A stretch of 64,000 nt of DNA from Ochotona curzoniae (taxonomy: Eukaryota > Chordata > Mammalia > Lagomorpha > Ochotonidae). The notes beneath the pieces were generated by a model. It did no database searches and was not told the origin of the DNA. It saw only the letters and a program-made list of their open reading frames with translations. Positions 1 through 12,580 of the stretch are shown here, piece after piece. A program made the position numbers and the translations under genes. Numbering within the stretch: the stretch's first letter is position 1; each line of letters opens with the position of its first letter. The DNA is taken from assembly GCF_017591425.1 (NCBI RefSeq), contig NW_024467119.1, positions 26,881,001-26,945,000 of the forward strand, written 5' to 3'.

Positions 1-2779
1 AACATTGCAGAATGTTTATGCTGAATTTTTTAGCCTCCGTTGAAACCACAGGGATGTCACAATGTTATCATAACTTTACTGTGAACAAAATTCTGCAGAA
101 TGGAAGACTGAAAACTGCAATCCCCCCAACCAAAAAAAAAAAAAAGTCCAAAAAAGAGTGGCCAGTGAGCATCCTTGACTGCTAAATCATGGTAACCTTA
201 AGATTCAGGAATAAGGCTGGATCTGAATATTTCCTTCCCAGTATCAGACCATAGCGTAGGCCCTGGAGCATCCTAGTGCTATGTGGTGAGGTGAAGGTAG
301 AATGGCTCCATCCAAAGATGACACAGCCTATTGAAAAGGTTACATTTCCTTTTTACATGTCTGTTAAAAGTTTATGATCTCTCAAGGAGTATGTAGTATC
401 GTAAAACTATTATATTGCTTTCTAATAACCAGGTGGTTGTAAGAATGATTTTAAAAATTCCTGTAAGTTTCTGCAGGTTTAATATGAAACTTACAGTGTC
501 ACTTGTAGCAGAGTGACCCACCAATCACTGTGAACATGAATGAAAAGTGCTGTCCATGAAAAATGCTTTAAATTGTTTATGAAAAGAATCTGCCCCCACG
601 CCCCTCCTTCCCCACATGCAGCTTCTAATTCCAAGGAGAATCTGACTTCTGTCCTTACGTACTTTGTGAAAACTCAGTTCTATTCAGGTTCTTCTAAGGA
701 AAGTGGAGGGATAAAATAACAGCCTCAGGCACTCCTACTGAAAACTTCTCATCTAAGAAGTATGTTGTGCATTAACTTCAGCAGAAAGCAAATCTGGGGA
801 TTTTGTTTTGGAATGTGTTAGAAGGCTGTTTACAAAGGACAGCAATCTGTCGCAAACAGCCCCCTGATGCAGTCTTGCTAACTTTCATTTCTCTGTTGCC
901 CTGTGATTCCTTTTGAATTACGAAGAAGAGTTTAATTCTATTCTGAATTGTTACACATTCATCAGGGACTTCTTAAATAATGAGTAACTCCCCAGGAATG
1001 GAAGGCTTAGCTACAGTCTAAGCAAAAACTTTGACTTGCAATGAATTAGTTTAAAATATGGTTACTTGTATTCTTGTTTCCAAAACCTCAGGCTTCTAGA
1101 AATAGGGGAAAATACCAAGATATAGAAAGTGTGAGACCAAGGTCATGCTGCAGGGATGGAAGAACACATGACAGCCATTTCAGAGAGAAGACATTCAGTC
1201 AAGGGATTGAGCCACTCACTCAACAAGGTGTTTATTGTTTCAATTTTGTGCCACAGAAGACACAAATCCTATTGCTCAATAGGTTATAGTCGTATAGAGG
1301 AATAAGTAAGACATTTCAGCCACTCTTGTAAAATGCTAGCAAAACAAACAACAAACAAAAAACATGATGTTATCAAACAGGAATCTTATGGATGCAATTG
1401 CAGTATTTTAAATGTGACCTTTGATCAATATCACCTAAGAGAACGTATCATTTATTTCCTTCATGTTCACAAAAACTCAATTGTAATTGTTTTCTGTTTA
1501 AATTGTCATTGGAGTTCTCTAAAAAGAGTATATTCAAATTCGTTTTCCTTAATGAAACATCGAAGTCCCTCACTACATTTCTGTATTCACTGTGAATTCA
1601 TAACCCCAGGTGTCTCACAGTTGCTAGCTAGAGGAGTGTGGTCTCCTGTGGTTAATACCTCTAAGATGACACAGTTTTAGCTCATGTCTGACAGAGGAGT
1701 GATGAAGATCGTTTTCCTCTTGTTCATTTTACTTCTATTTTGTGACTGTAGGGCAGACGTGTAAATGCATACGGCCTTTGCCTACTAACTCAGAAATGTA
1801 TGTGCTGAAATTGTGGAATTTTTCAACTTGGAACTTTTTCTCATTCCTTTATGGTTCATTGCTGGCCCATATTGTACATTGAGATTAATGTGATCTTTTG
1901 GTGGTAGAAAGTAAACCTTACCATAAAAGCTATGGATTCTCAGAATTTTAAGTTAACTCTCTGAGAAACTTCCTCATGCCATTATTATATCATATGTCAT
2001 GCCAAAATGACCCATCCTGAGGTGGAGCCTCCCTAGCTCCTCTGTGCCACTCCTTGGGACCTTGGGTGGTGGCATCCAGCTTTTCCTACTGAATGCTGAG
2101 AACAGTGAGAGCTGTGACGTATGTCTCGTATGTGAACAATGGCTGTCATTCGAATTGGCTGTGCTGGCCTGGTCATTTCTCAGGGTTTACAAAATATCCC
2201 ATAGACAACCTTATCTAAGATTCAAAAACTCTAAAAATGATGATTTCCTCCAACAAATCTTGCTTAACACATTCTTAAGTCGAACCGTTTTTCAGCCCTT
2301 GGTTGTGTAAGTATCACCTCCACTACAGATCATGGAGTAGCGTGACTTATTTATCAGCTCCACTCTTGTTCCATCAAGACTTACTCTCCAAAGTGCTTAG
2401 ACTTTATTTTCCATTTAAAATGTGGAACAGGCCCTGCAGTCCCTCAGCTGACACACTCTAAAGACTTTTCATCATATTTACAGTAAGACTCCCCATCAGT
2501 GCTCATGTCTCTATTTATGTGATACTTATTGTCATGAGTCTCAATATGAACTGTATTTTGTATTGTAATTCAACATGTATAGGAGCACACTCACCCTCAC
2601 AAGCAATACATTCTGAGATTTTCTATCAGAATCTGCTCTTGATCAAATTAAAAGGTGCCGGTGACAAGTGGCCACCATTGTGTTCTCATAATTATAATTT
2701 GGAAAAGATAATTAAATTGATCTGGCCCATAAATGCTTCTTTGATTACGTTTTACATGATTCCCATTTTCACTCTGTTC

Positions 2780-3175
2780 TAGTGTCTGGGCCTCCTGGTG
2801 GTTTCCTTATTCTGCCAAGCAAGCTGCTCTACTTGCATTTCCGTACTGGAAGTCCCTGTGCCTGGAACGTCCTTCCTCCTGTTGTCCATTGAATCTCACC
2901 CTTGCTTTGTTTAAATGCTGTCTTCTTTAAGAAGCCTTCTTGATCTTTCCACCAGGAGCATAACTCTGTTACACTCTAGTACCTTAATCTCCATTATTCT
3001 GTGTTATTTTGATGTGGCATTACACAACCCTTTCCATTGTCTGTGCACTCGAACTGAAGATCCATGAAAAAAGAGTAACTTTGATGTATAACTCTATTCT
3101 GAGAATCTAGAGCATGCCCTGGAGCTTAGTAATCATGTAATTAATATTTATTGAATGAATGAATTCAGCTTTACC
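2780..3175 (+). repeat. L2 LINE 3' relic
   Basis: The text resembles the L2 3' end: 'cctggaacgtccttcctcc', then 'gaagccttcttgatctttcc', and finally 'taatatttattgaatgaatga', which is the characteristic L2 tail. It is strongly diverged, as expected of an ancient mammalian-wide element. The call is from memory of the family and the edges are approximate. Confidence 0.65.
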
Positions 3176-4984
3176 ATTGGAGACCCTAAGGGTTGTGGAC
3201 GTTAATGGTTATTCGGCACTTTCACTAGGACTGTGTGGCTGGTGTATGTCCATATGTAGCTGGAGGCTTATTGTTCTTTAAAAATCATTTAAATCATGTC
3301 CAATACATCGTCTTCTTTTTCATCTCTTTAACTTAAAAGCTTTTTCCAAGTTCAGACATAGTATTTTTTGAGCACAATAATTGCTCTTCATTCATTTGTT
3401 CACATAAGTTGAATATCTTGCTGTATATTTCATACAGCACAGACACCGGTAAACAAAGAAACTGTCCTCAGGTCTTTTTCCTCACCAGCTAGTTATAAGG
3501 CAACAGGGTTGTACTGAATGACAAGTAGTCCATTTGTTAAATGTATTGTGCAGTGGAAACACATAGGAAAAACTGCAGACAGCAATGCAGGTTAGAAAAG
3601 GCTGCTTGGAGGTAATGACGTCCAAACAGATGCACGAAAGATAAAGTAGGACATTCTGCAAGTGAGGAAAGATGGACAGAAAACCAGAGGCATGAAAGGG
3701 TAGGAAAATTGCAGATCTTTGAGGGCGACTCAATGAACAGGAGTGGGAAAATATATGGGTCTGGAATGAGACGAGCAGGGACTGGATGAGAAATGAGTTT
3801 CTAAACACTATTATAGATCATATGCTATTAACCTCGGGAAAAGGAGAACTTTAAGAAATAGAGAACAGCATCTGATTTGGACTTTCCGAAGGTCAGGGTA
3901 TCTGTGAAGTGGCACTGTAGTGGAGAGAAGCTGGGCAAAGACAAGGGAATGGATTTATTGGCACGAAGGTCAGAGCTGACAGCAGGTTTGGGCACAAGAT
4001 TCAAGAGATGTCGGTGGACTAAGAGTTGACATCAAGTATAAATGATTAGATTTGAGGTTTAAAGGGGAAAATTAAAGGGTGAACAATTACATGTAGTGGT
4101 TATTCAGTATTAAATGAATGAATCTAAAAAGAAAGATTGATGACTTGGGCTTTGGCTGTTTGTGAAGCAATTACTGAACCTTTTAAGTTTAAACAACTGT
4201 AGAAAATTTAATTTCCAAGGAGGAGTAAAGAGAATTTCCATTTTCAAGATATGATTATACTTTTAATGGTGAAAGGCTAATAAATTTGTGACCTAACATC
4301 TAAGAAAACCACAGAATAGAATGAAAAATAGGAAAAGCTAAAGTTAACTTCTTGTCAAACCACTGGAGCATTATTTAATTAAACTTACTAATTACACTCA
4401 GTTCATACTATGATTAAATTTTGCATTACCAGCTTTCAAGGGTTCCTCTGGTAACTTAGTGCTACGATGTCCCCAAGCAAAATTAGTGTTTTCCACATAT
4501 AATAGATTATAATGCAATGATTGGCATAGTTTGAGATCTAAAGAGTGGTTTGTCAAATTACCTGTTAGAATGTTTGTTCCATATGTGAAATTCATCCCCT
4601 GAATAAAACAGTATGTGAAACTCCCTGCAAACAAGTGTCTTGCCCAAGATAGTTTGTCCTTCCAGCCACAAAATCAAGGGTGCTCTGAGTCTACTGACCC
4701 TTGCAGGAAACCCAAGGTTTATTCTGGAGGCTTAGAGGCGACAATCACTCATTTAAGATAGAAAGCTCATGTTCACAACTTGATTGTAATTGACAAATCT
4801 CCTTTTCCTGTTCTTGAAAATTGCACCTGGATTTGTGATGTTGTCTATCCAAAAGTGATTTTGTTTTACTAAAAAAAAAAAAATAGATATCATTGAAATT
4901 TGACAGAAAACCAGTTACTCTTTATAGAATGTTTTCTCTTACATTTAAAAATCGCACTCAGGCAAATGACACTTTGTTTTATTA

Positions 4985-5165
4985 TCATTGAAGTGGTTGG
5001 AGCAGAAGGTTGCACATTACCACTGTCTGGGGAGTTTTGAAATATCCTGATGCCCAGACCTCCACGCAGAATCTCTGGAGGTGGGATCCAAGCATTAGTG
5101 CTTCTAAAGCTCCTGTCTAATTTTATTAGGCAGCCATTGTTGAGAACTCCGGGATTAGCAATTTG
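4985..5165. mobile_element. MER5-like hAT DNA transposon relic
   Basis: Non-autonomous hAT-Charlie type relic. The internal text 'ctggggagttttgaaatatc...gatgcccagacc' and 'gcattagtgcttctaaagctcc' matches the MER5 layout, with an inverted-repeat-like right end 'cattgttgagaac'. It is old and diverged. Orientation is not assigned because the element is near-palindromic. Confidence 0.6.
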
Positions 5166-6765
5166 ATGAAATGATGAACTCACACTAAAGGACCTTTTAC
5201 TTCATCTGTCCCCCATTTTCAGCCACAAGGTGGCAGCATCACAATGCGAGGACAGTGAACAGCCCTTCCTTTGCGGACATGGGAATTTCTGTGAAAGACA
5301 AATCAGTAGCATTTTTCAGATTCGCACCCAACAGAGATAGTATTGGAAATTTCCCCTCCGTTTTTCTACTATTCTTTGTTTGCTTAAGAAGACATTTAGA
5401 AGAATTTACCTTACTGTATTTAAGTAGTTGAAACTTTACACATATTATAAGCCATGGTGGGTAAAAAGTTGCAAAGAGTGTAGATTTGGGCTTTAATTTT
5501 GGCTTTATTCTCTCCCTGCATTAATTCCGTACCTACAAGAGGAGATGGTTCCAAGGATGTCATGGTGTGTCCATTGCGTATTAATTTTCTCTGGGATGAT
5601 GATGTGGAGTCAATCACTCAAGGTCCAAAAATGAAAAGAAAACCCAGGATGCAATTCTCCTTTGTGTATGGCCTTGTCTTTGCTATGCGTGGCTCTCCTC
5701 CTTCCCTGTGTATCTTGCTTTTCAGTTTCTACAATGATTACTTCATAAAAATAAGCATACACTGACCTCTTTGATTTCAAAGAACGGAGAAGCCAAGACA
5801 ATATCTTTGATGCCAGTCCTGCCTTTGGAGATGGAGTGACTTCACTTTTATAGCTGAATCTATGCAAAAGGAAATGAAAGTCTTCTTATGAGTCTGCTTG
5901 CTCATAATTTTGCTAGTTCACTTCTTTGTTAGGCTTTGAAGCTGCTTTGTCCCAATTTACTACTAGCCTCGCTGCATGTCATGTGTCAGAAAAATGAGCA
6001 TCTCCCGGATCTCATTGGTAGGTAGGCTGCACACACTCTCCTCCAGCCTCCTTTGCTGGGACTCAATTATTTCCTCCTCCACAAGTTCTCCTCTTAACAC
6101 TCTGATTTCTTTTCTGCACAGTCATCTTGGTTTGATTTACACGTTTGATTTTAATTACCTCTGTGGTTGAAATGTGTTCATGGTTTCAAGATGCTGTCCC
6201 GGATCCCACTCTATGAATCTAACAGTCACTGGACTTGAAATTGATATCTCAAATCATCGTGTTGAACATCGGATTGGGCATGTCGGCTGTCTGCAGGAAT
6301 CTGCTCTTCCTCCTCCTGTCACTCCATGGCACTACATTCCGACCAGATGATTGGCTCAGATCCTGAGAAATCTCTGGGTGCTGCCTTCCATGTCCCTTCA
6401 TATTGCAGTTGTCATAACCTGTCATTTATCCACCATCACCACCAACCCCTTGGGCAGAAATGACACCAAAAACTTCTCATGGAGATCTTCAACCTCTTGG
6501 TCTTAATTTCGTATGTCTTTCTTATTGGCTAATATAGCTCTGTCTGACTTCCGTTGAAACAGTTCTCATTCAGTTCTCAACTTTTTCCATTCACAGTTCC
6601 CCTCTTTGCCCTTTCTCTCACTCTGTGGTGCTCCACTTCCACAAAGATCACTTGCACATGAATCCGCTTCTCAGAATCTGCTTCTAGGAATGGAACGTAG
6701 ATTCATTTTCAGAAACAGGTCTGATTAGCTCCTTCCCCCATCCCCACCCCAAGTAGAGCACTTTC

Positions 6766-7110
6766 TTTCTTTTTTTTTTTTTTTAAAGATCTACTTTGTC
6801 TTTATTGAAAAGTCAGATTTGCAGAGAGGAGGAGAGACAGAGAGGAAGATCTTCCATCTGTTAATTCACTCCCCAGGCTGCTGCAATGGCTGGAGTTGAG
6901 CCGATCTGAAGCCAGGAGCCAGGAGCTTCTTCCGGGTCTCCCACATAGATGCAGGATCCTAAAGCTTTGGGCCGTCCTTGACTGCTTTCCCAGGCCACAA
7001 GCAGGGAGCTGGATGGGTATCAGGGCTGCCGGGACATCAACCAGCGCCCACTTGGGATCCCAGTGTGTGCAAGACAAGGACTTTAGCTGCTAGGCTACTG
7101 TACTGGGCCC
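6766..7110 (-). mobile_element. C-SINE, full length, with intact target-site duplication
   Basis: Complete tRNA-derived SINE in reverse orientation: T-rich tail at 6771-6800, then 'ggaggagagacagagaggaag', 'agccaggagccaggagcttc', 'tttcccaggccacaagcaggg' and the head complement ending 'ctaggctactgtactgggccc'. It is flanked by a perfect 15-bp duplication, 'aagtagagcactttc', at 6751-6765 and 7111-7125. That shows L1-type target-primed insertion and fixes both ends. Low divergence suggests a fairly young copy. It lies antisense to MAPK10 transcription. Confidence 0.93.
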
Positions 7111-7553
7111 AAGTAGAGCACTTTCAAGCCATTAGATTTTTTAAAAGCCAACAAATGAAAACTGTACATATAAATAGCATACAACATGTATGGTGTCTAA
7201 ACTGAACTAATCAACATGCGCATTACAAGCTTACTCATTTCAAAGCTCTAATTTGTTAACCATTTTAGAGAATGCTGCACATTGTTATCAGCTACATTTA
7301 TGACTGTGTTGTACATTAGATCTCTTGACCTTTGGCCTTCTATCTCATTTACATTTTGCGCTCTTCCAGCGACTTCTTCCCATCCGTCTCGACCCACTCC
7401 AGATCCAGGTGCCCACACTGCTCTCTGCATTTCTGAAATCCACTTTATCACTGTCTGCATTGTTGAGGTTGTGTGATGCTTGCTTTTCTGTATCTGGCTT
7501 ATTTCATTTAATTTAATATTTCCACGTTCATGCATGTTGGTGCAAGCAGCGGG

Positions 7554-7697
7554 ATCTCCTCCTCCACTTTCTGCTACTTCTCTTCCTCTTCCTTCTCCTG
7601 CCCTCTTTTTCCTCCTCCCCCTTCACCACTTCCTCCTCCTCCTTATCTTCCAACTCTTCCTCCTCCTTCTCCTCTTCCTCCTCCTCCTTCCTCTTCA
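7554..7697 (+). repeat. Polypyrimidine (C/T) tract, about 140 bp
   Basis: Almost pure C/T built from CCT, CTT and TCCTCC units, with only scattered A and G. It sits at the tail side of the reverse-oriented SINE relic that follows, so it probably grew from that SINE's purine-rich tail. Short ORFs through it, rich in Ser/Pro/Leu, are low-complexity artefacts. Confidence 0.85.
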
Positions 7698-7915
7698 TGC
7701 TATTTATGCAGGCAGCAGGTCGCAGGTAGGGTTAGACTGTGTTTCCGTCATCTGACTCGCTCCCCAATACCTGCTATGGTCAGGGCTGAGCTCGGCCAGA
7801 CCTGAGAATCAGGAACTCAGTCCAGATCTCCCAGGTGAGAGGAGGGACCCTGTACTTGAGCCATCACTACCGACTCTGTGTTAATAGGAAGCTGCGATTA
7901 GCAGCTGGACCCAGG
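7698..7915 (-). mobile_element. C-SINE relic, antisense
   Basis: Diverged reverse copy: 'tcatctgactcgctcccca', 'ggtcagggctgagctcggccag', 'tcaggaactcagtccagatctccca' and 'cttgagccatcacta' follow the order of the antisense SINE body. The element is old, with no readable target duplication. Confidence 0.65.
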
Positions 7916-8083
7916 CCTGGGACCCAGACATTTTGATATGGAATGTTGGTATAATAACCTATGTTTTAAATGTTGGGCCAGATACCTCTCCACTTCTTTT
8001 TTTAAAGCTGAACACATCTCAACTATTGTGAATAATGCAGCAATGAGATTTTGAATGCAAATATCTCTGTAATATTTTGACTT

Positions 8084-8680
8084 TTTTAAAAGTTTTATTT
8101 TTTTATTTGAAAGATAGAGAAAGGACTTGGACTGGTGGCCTAGTAGGCTAATCCTCTTACCGGCAATGCCAGCATCCCGTATGGGCACTGGTTCATGTCC
8201 CAGTAACTCCACTTCTGATCTAGTTCTTCACTTATAACCTGAGAAAGCAATGGAGGGGAGGACAGCTCAAGTGTTTGGGCCCCTGCACCCATGTGGGAGA
8301 CCTGGAAGAGGTTCTTGGCTCCTGGCTCTGGGTTGGCTCTGCTCTGGATGTTGTGGCCGTTTGAGGAGTAAATCAGAGGATGGAAGATCTCTCTGTCTCT
8401 CCTTCTCTGTCACTCTGCCTTTCTAACAAAAACAAATATGTCTTTAAACAAAAGAAAAATAAAGGCATAGAAAGAGAGTGCAAGCAAGAGATTTTCATCT
8501 TACTGGTTCTCCCTCGACATGGTTAAAGCAACCACTTCTGGGTGAGACTAAAGCTGAGAGCTGGGAATTCCACCTGGGTATCCCATGTGGGTGTTGGAGG
8601 CCGGAGTCCTGGAGACATTTTGTGCTGCTTTCCCAGGTGCATTTGTAGGGACTGGTGGAGGCAGTACAGTCAGCCCTTGA
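8084..8680 (-). mobile_element. Old C-SINE (antisense) split by a later SINE
   Basis: Left fragment 8084-8122 is the T-rich tail complement and 'atttgaaagatagagaaag'. Right fragment from about 8462 resumes with 'aaaggcatagaaagagagtg' and runs through 'gagctgggaattccacctgggtatcccatg' to about 8680. The continuity across the gap shows that a forward SINE landed inside this copy. Confidence 0.7.
8123..8460 (+). mobile_element. C-SINE, forward, inserted into an older SINE
   Basis: Head 'ggacttggactggtggcctagtaggc', body 'cccgtatgggcactggttcatgtcc', 'gagacctggaagaggttcttggctcctgg', 'aatcagagga', and tail 'ctttctaacaaaaacaaatatgtctttaaa'. Moderately diverged. The flanks ('aaag..tag..aaag' on both sides) are compatible with a decayed target duplication. 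Confidence 0.8.
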
Positions 8681-8736
8681 TATGGGATATTAAGATCTCA
8701 AGCTGGACTTAACTGCATGTACCACAAAGTTGGCCT

Positions 8737-9440
8737 CTCTTTTTTTTCTTAAAAAAAAAAAGATCCATTTTTTCCATTTAAAAGGCAGAGTTGGGTCCGG
8801 CATGGTGGAGCAGTGGTTAAGGTCTTCGCCTTGCACGCCCGGGATCCCATATGGGCACCAGTTCTATCCCAGCAGCCCCGCTTCCCTTCCAGCTCCCTGC
8901 CTGTAGCCCGGGAAAGCAGTTGAGGACAGCCCAAAGCTTTGGGACCCTGCACCCGCATGGGAGACCTGGAAGAGGTTCCTGGATCCTGGCTTCGGATTGG
9001 CATAGTATCATCGGCCGTTGTGCTCACGTGGGGAGTGAATCATCGGACGGAAGATCTTCCTCTCTGTCTCTCCTCTCTGTATATCTGCCTTTCCAATAAA
9101 AATAAAATAAATCTTTAAAAAAAAGGCAGAGTTACAGAGAAAGAAGGAGAAAAAGAGGTAGAAAGAAAGTTTCTCCATCTGCTGTTTTACTCCCCAAATG
9201 GCTTTAGTGGTCAGGCTTAGGCCAGGTGGAACCCAGGAGCCACAGGCTCCTTCTGAGTCTCTCACTTGGTGCATGGGCATTTGGTGCCTGGGTACTTGGC
9301 CCATCTTCCTCTGTTTTCCCATGCTCAATGGCAGGGAGCTGGATTAGAAATGGAGAAGCCAGAATTCAAACTGGTGTGCATATGAAATACTGCCATTTTA
9401 AGTGGCAGCTTAATCTACTGTGCCATAACCCTGGCCCCAT
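8737..9440 (-). mobile_element. C-SINE (antisense) split by a young SINE
   Basis: Left fragment 8737-8792 holds the T-rich tail complement and 'ccatttaaaaggcagagtt'. Right fragment 9121-9440 resumes at 'aaaaggcagagttacagag' and continues through 'tttactccccaaatggc' and 'ggcagggagctggatta' to the head complement 'ctactgtgccataaccctggcccc'. The interruption is a complete forward SINE. Confidence 0.85.
8793..9120 (+). mobile_element. C-SINE, full length, young, with target duplication
   Basis: Near-consensus copy: head 'gggtccggcatggtggagcagtggtt', 'cgggatcccatatgggcac', B-box-like 'agttctatccc', 'gggaaagcagttgagga', 'gggagacctggaagaggttcc', 'gagtgaatcatcggacggaag', and tail 'aataaaataaatctttaaaa'. 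It is flanked by the perfect 13-bp duplication 'aaaaggcagagtt' at 8780-8792 and 9121-9133. Retained CpG sites support a recent insertion. Apparent ORFs crossing it on either strand are SINE text. Confidence 0.95.
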
Positions 9441-9497
9441 CTTTTGGCTTTTAATAATAGATATTCTAACAGGCTGTTGTTTCAAATTCACATAATG

Positions 9498-9526
9498 AAA
9501 AAAAAAATATATATATATATATATAA
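9498..9526. repeat. Poly-A plus (TA)n microsatellite
   Basis: A short A run followed by about nine TA units. Confidence 0.9.
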
Positions 9527-10454
9527 AACCATAGACAATAGCTATACTTAGTTCTTTTGATATTTCTCCGTATTGCTAGTACATTGAATTTGATCAATTG
9601 GTGGTAAAACTATTTAAGTTTATTATTTAGTGCCCTATAAATTATTATTTCTAGGTATAATTTGAAAATCATGAGGTGAGAAATGTACTAGTGAAAAATC
9701 CTAAATCTATGTGTAAAGTTACTCAAAAAAGTACAAAATTCAAATTTTGCATATTCCACTAAATGGATTATTTGATATTTTAATCCTGTTCCAAAATGTA
9801 CTCTACCTGCTTACAGTGTTTCAATAAGCCACCCCTGGTTTTGACAACCATCAAGTGTCATGCTCAGTAAGAAAAAACCAGGACACATTTCAGCAGAGAC
9901 ATCACCATTTACTTTGATCCAGCCCCTGAACTAACGGAGAACGCACACTGAAACACGGTGGTATTTAAAGCATTCCCTGACATTTTAAACAGGGCAGCGA
10001 AACACAGAAAGATGCTTAATTAGGACCAAAGAAGCCACAAACACAGAGCCTGTGATCCTCATATGGTTCAGAAAAGGAATGGTGCAGCCAAAAATGTCCC
10101 TTCGGCTTCAAAGACGGATGAAAGGACCAACTTGGTACAACTTAGATTACCCAGTTCTCATCTCTTTTGAGATTCATGTGTACAGGGGTTTTGATGTCTA
10201 GGGCATGTCTACAGAAACTGGTTAAGAATAGAACTGTTGACTAATTTCCTGATCATTACCAGCTCAAGCTGCATGTGTTAGACAGACAGAACTTTGGCAC
10301 TCACCTCAGAGATCAGATGGACAGCCTCAACTTTGTCACTAATGAAAACCACTTGTAATTGTTGAGTTATGCATTTGAGTATTTCTTCAACTCACAAGGA
10401 CTTTTTTTTTCATTCCATCTTTTCTCATAAGAATTCACACATTTTATTTCTAAT

Positions 10455-10600
10455 TCTGCTACTAATTAACTTTGTCATCATGAACAAGTGATTTATTCTG
10501 AGTTTCTATATTCTCATTTGCACATTGAATGAGGGTGACACTAGATAATCTCTGACCTCTCTCCCAGCACTAGAATTCCAGGACCCTGATGAAATAACAT
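10455..10600 (+). repeat. MIR relic
   Basis: Text follows the MIR core and 3' part: 'tgctactaattaactttgtc', 'acaagtgatttattctgag', 'ttctcatttgcacattgaatg' and 'ctagataatctctgacctct...ccagcactagaattc'. Ancient and diverged; edges approximate. Confidence 0.6.
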
Positions 10601-12317
10601 CAAAAGAAGACTATCTTGAAGATTAAGGAAAGAATAAATTCACACATTTTACTTAATAAAGATTAAATCACAAGAGAGCAAGTTTTAATTTGGGAGACTC
10701 AATTAGGGATTGAAACAGACATTGGTAAAGGGATATGTCTTTTGTAAGCACTCATTCCCAGCAACAAAAACATCATAGAATCCCAGTTCCTCAATCCCAG
10801 GTTGATTATGATGAATTGGACTCCTTCATGTATTTTGTGCCAAGATCTCTTTTTTTTAATAGCTGAGTTTCACATTCTTAAAAATAGAGAACACAAAAGA
10901 AAATGCAGACATGATGTCTTAGAAAAGCAAAGTGTATAGATAGTTCCAATTGTTGAAGCCACAGTGGCAGAAAAGTACTGCAATTTGATTTTTTTCCCTC
11001 CATCCTCAAGTTGCTGGTTACCTCAGATGTGGACCGTGTCGTGTTGCAGCATTGCCATGTGGAACACTCACATGTTCATCCCTCAAGCCACAGCACGTAG
11101 CAGAGTCAGGAGTGCCTCATGGGACAATGTTGGGGGTAAAGTGAGAAATACACTCATTCTGCCACCTTGTGCTTCTGTTTCTTGCCCTACAGAGATTTTC
11201 ACTTTGCATTTTGCTTTAAATTCAGTATCCTATGTCTTATTGTCCTCTGATTACCATTTGTTCCAAAGGACTCTTTAATTTGTATTTTAATGGAAATGCC
11301 ATCATTATTAGGCATATATGTCAAAACATTTGTTGAGTTGTTGTTTGTTTTTACTTAAGGGATTATTTGTTCTTAGATACATATATATTATCAATATATA
11401 CTATATTTAAGCATTAATATAAAATATATTGATTTCATTTTCTTTAAAGTGGCTCTCCTTAATCAGGCAGAGAGCAATGATCATGTAAGTTCTCAGACAG
11501 TTGGAGGAGCTTTTCTGAGAGTATTAGAACTATTGTTTCCAAGTGTAAGACACATGTTCTACAGATTCTTCTTCTTTTAGTCCTATGTAATACCCAGGTT
11601 TGTGGAAGACATTCTTTCTGTATCATTCTAGTAATTTTGAGGTATCATTTCCTGTAAATGCCCTCATCAGGGATTGCTTTCTGGGTATGATAGCAATTCT
11701 GAAGATTGAAAAATTCTTGTGCTAGGTTCAAAGTCATTTTCCCATAATGCATTTTGGTGCCGTGAAAGAATCTTGAGATATTTCATCTATAAGAAGCTGC
11801 CAATTTCCTCTTCCTTTTGAAGCTCAAGCTCACTTGGCTCTCAGAATACTATAACTCATATTTTCCCCTATACTTCTCTGAATATTTTCCCATTCCTCAC
11901 CTTTTTGCTGTCTCTGAAACTTATTTTCTGCAAGAGTCTACCTTGACATTTTGCTCTCTTTCCATATCTTTTACCTGAGTGACTTCATCCACTATTTTGA
12001 TTTCAAGGCACTTCTCTTGCTGATAAAATACAATATATATTGCTACCCAACAACTGTCATCTGGATTTCAGATCACACATATAATTCTGAAATAGACATC
12101 ACTGCTTGCATACTACTTAAGCTCATCTTTACCAATTACCCATCTCAGTTCCTCTTTTCCATTCTTTATATTCTTTAGATGTTGCACCCAAACCATCATC
12201 TTATCAACTACTCAACTTAGAAACTAGAGAGTCACATTCCTTTCTTAGAAGAAACTTGGTATAATTTGGTTTCAATTAAAAGCCAAATTCAACCAAGGTT
12301 ATTAACATGCATTAATT

Positions 12318-12580
12318 ATTTTTTACGGATGTATTTATTTGAAAGAGTACGTAAGGCACACACATATGGGGGCGGGGGGAGGGGGGAGACAATGAATCTT
12401 CCATCCTTACCTTAGATGGCCACAAGTACCACGGTTAGGCCAGGGTGAAGCGGGGATCCAGGAGCTTCTTCCTTGGCTGACGAAAGGCCCAAGCATTTGT
12501 GGCAGCCTCTGTTGCTTTTCCCATGACGCTGTCAAGGAGCTGTATCAGCAAAAGGCAGGCAGGACATGCTTTGAGTATTA
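12318..12580 (-). mobile_element. C-SINE relic, antisense
   Basis: 'gtatttatttgaaagagtacg', a G-rich insertion 'gggggcggggggagggggg', then 'ccaggagcttcttccttgg', 'ggcccaagcatttgtgg' and 'tgtcaaggagctgtatcagc'. The order is that of a reverse SINE, diverged and shortened at the head. Confidence 0.7.

Larger units (their letters stand above)
7220..8080 (-). mobile_element. L1 LINE relic, antisense, interrupted
   Basis: Two blocks read as antisense L1 3' region: 'tctggcttatttcatttaa...ttcatgcatgttggtgcaag' near 7490-7545 and 'caactattgtgaataatgcagcaatga' near 8015-8046. They are separated by a pyrimidine tract and an old SINE that inserted into or expanded within the L1. No open reading frame survives. 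Edges are approximate. Confidence 0.6.

Noticed and set aside
7480..7805. Two 91-aa ORFs through the pyrimidine tract
   Set aside because: Low-complexity Ser/Pro/Leu peptides produced by C/T repeats.
8793..8900. tRNA-like heads with A and B boxes
   Set aside because: These are the tRNA-derived 5' ends of SINEs, not functional tRNA genes; they continue into the SINE body and tail.
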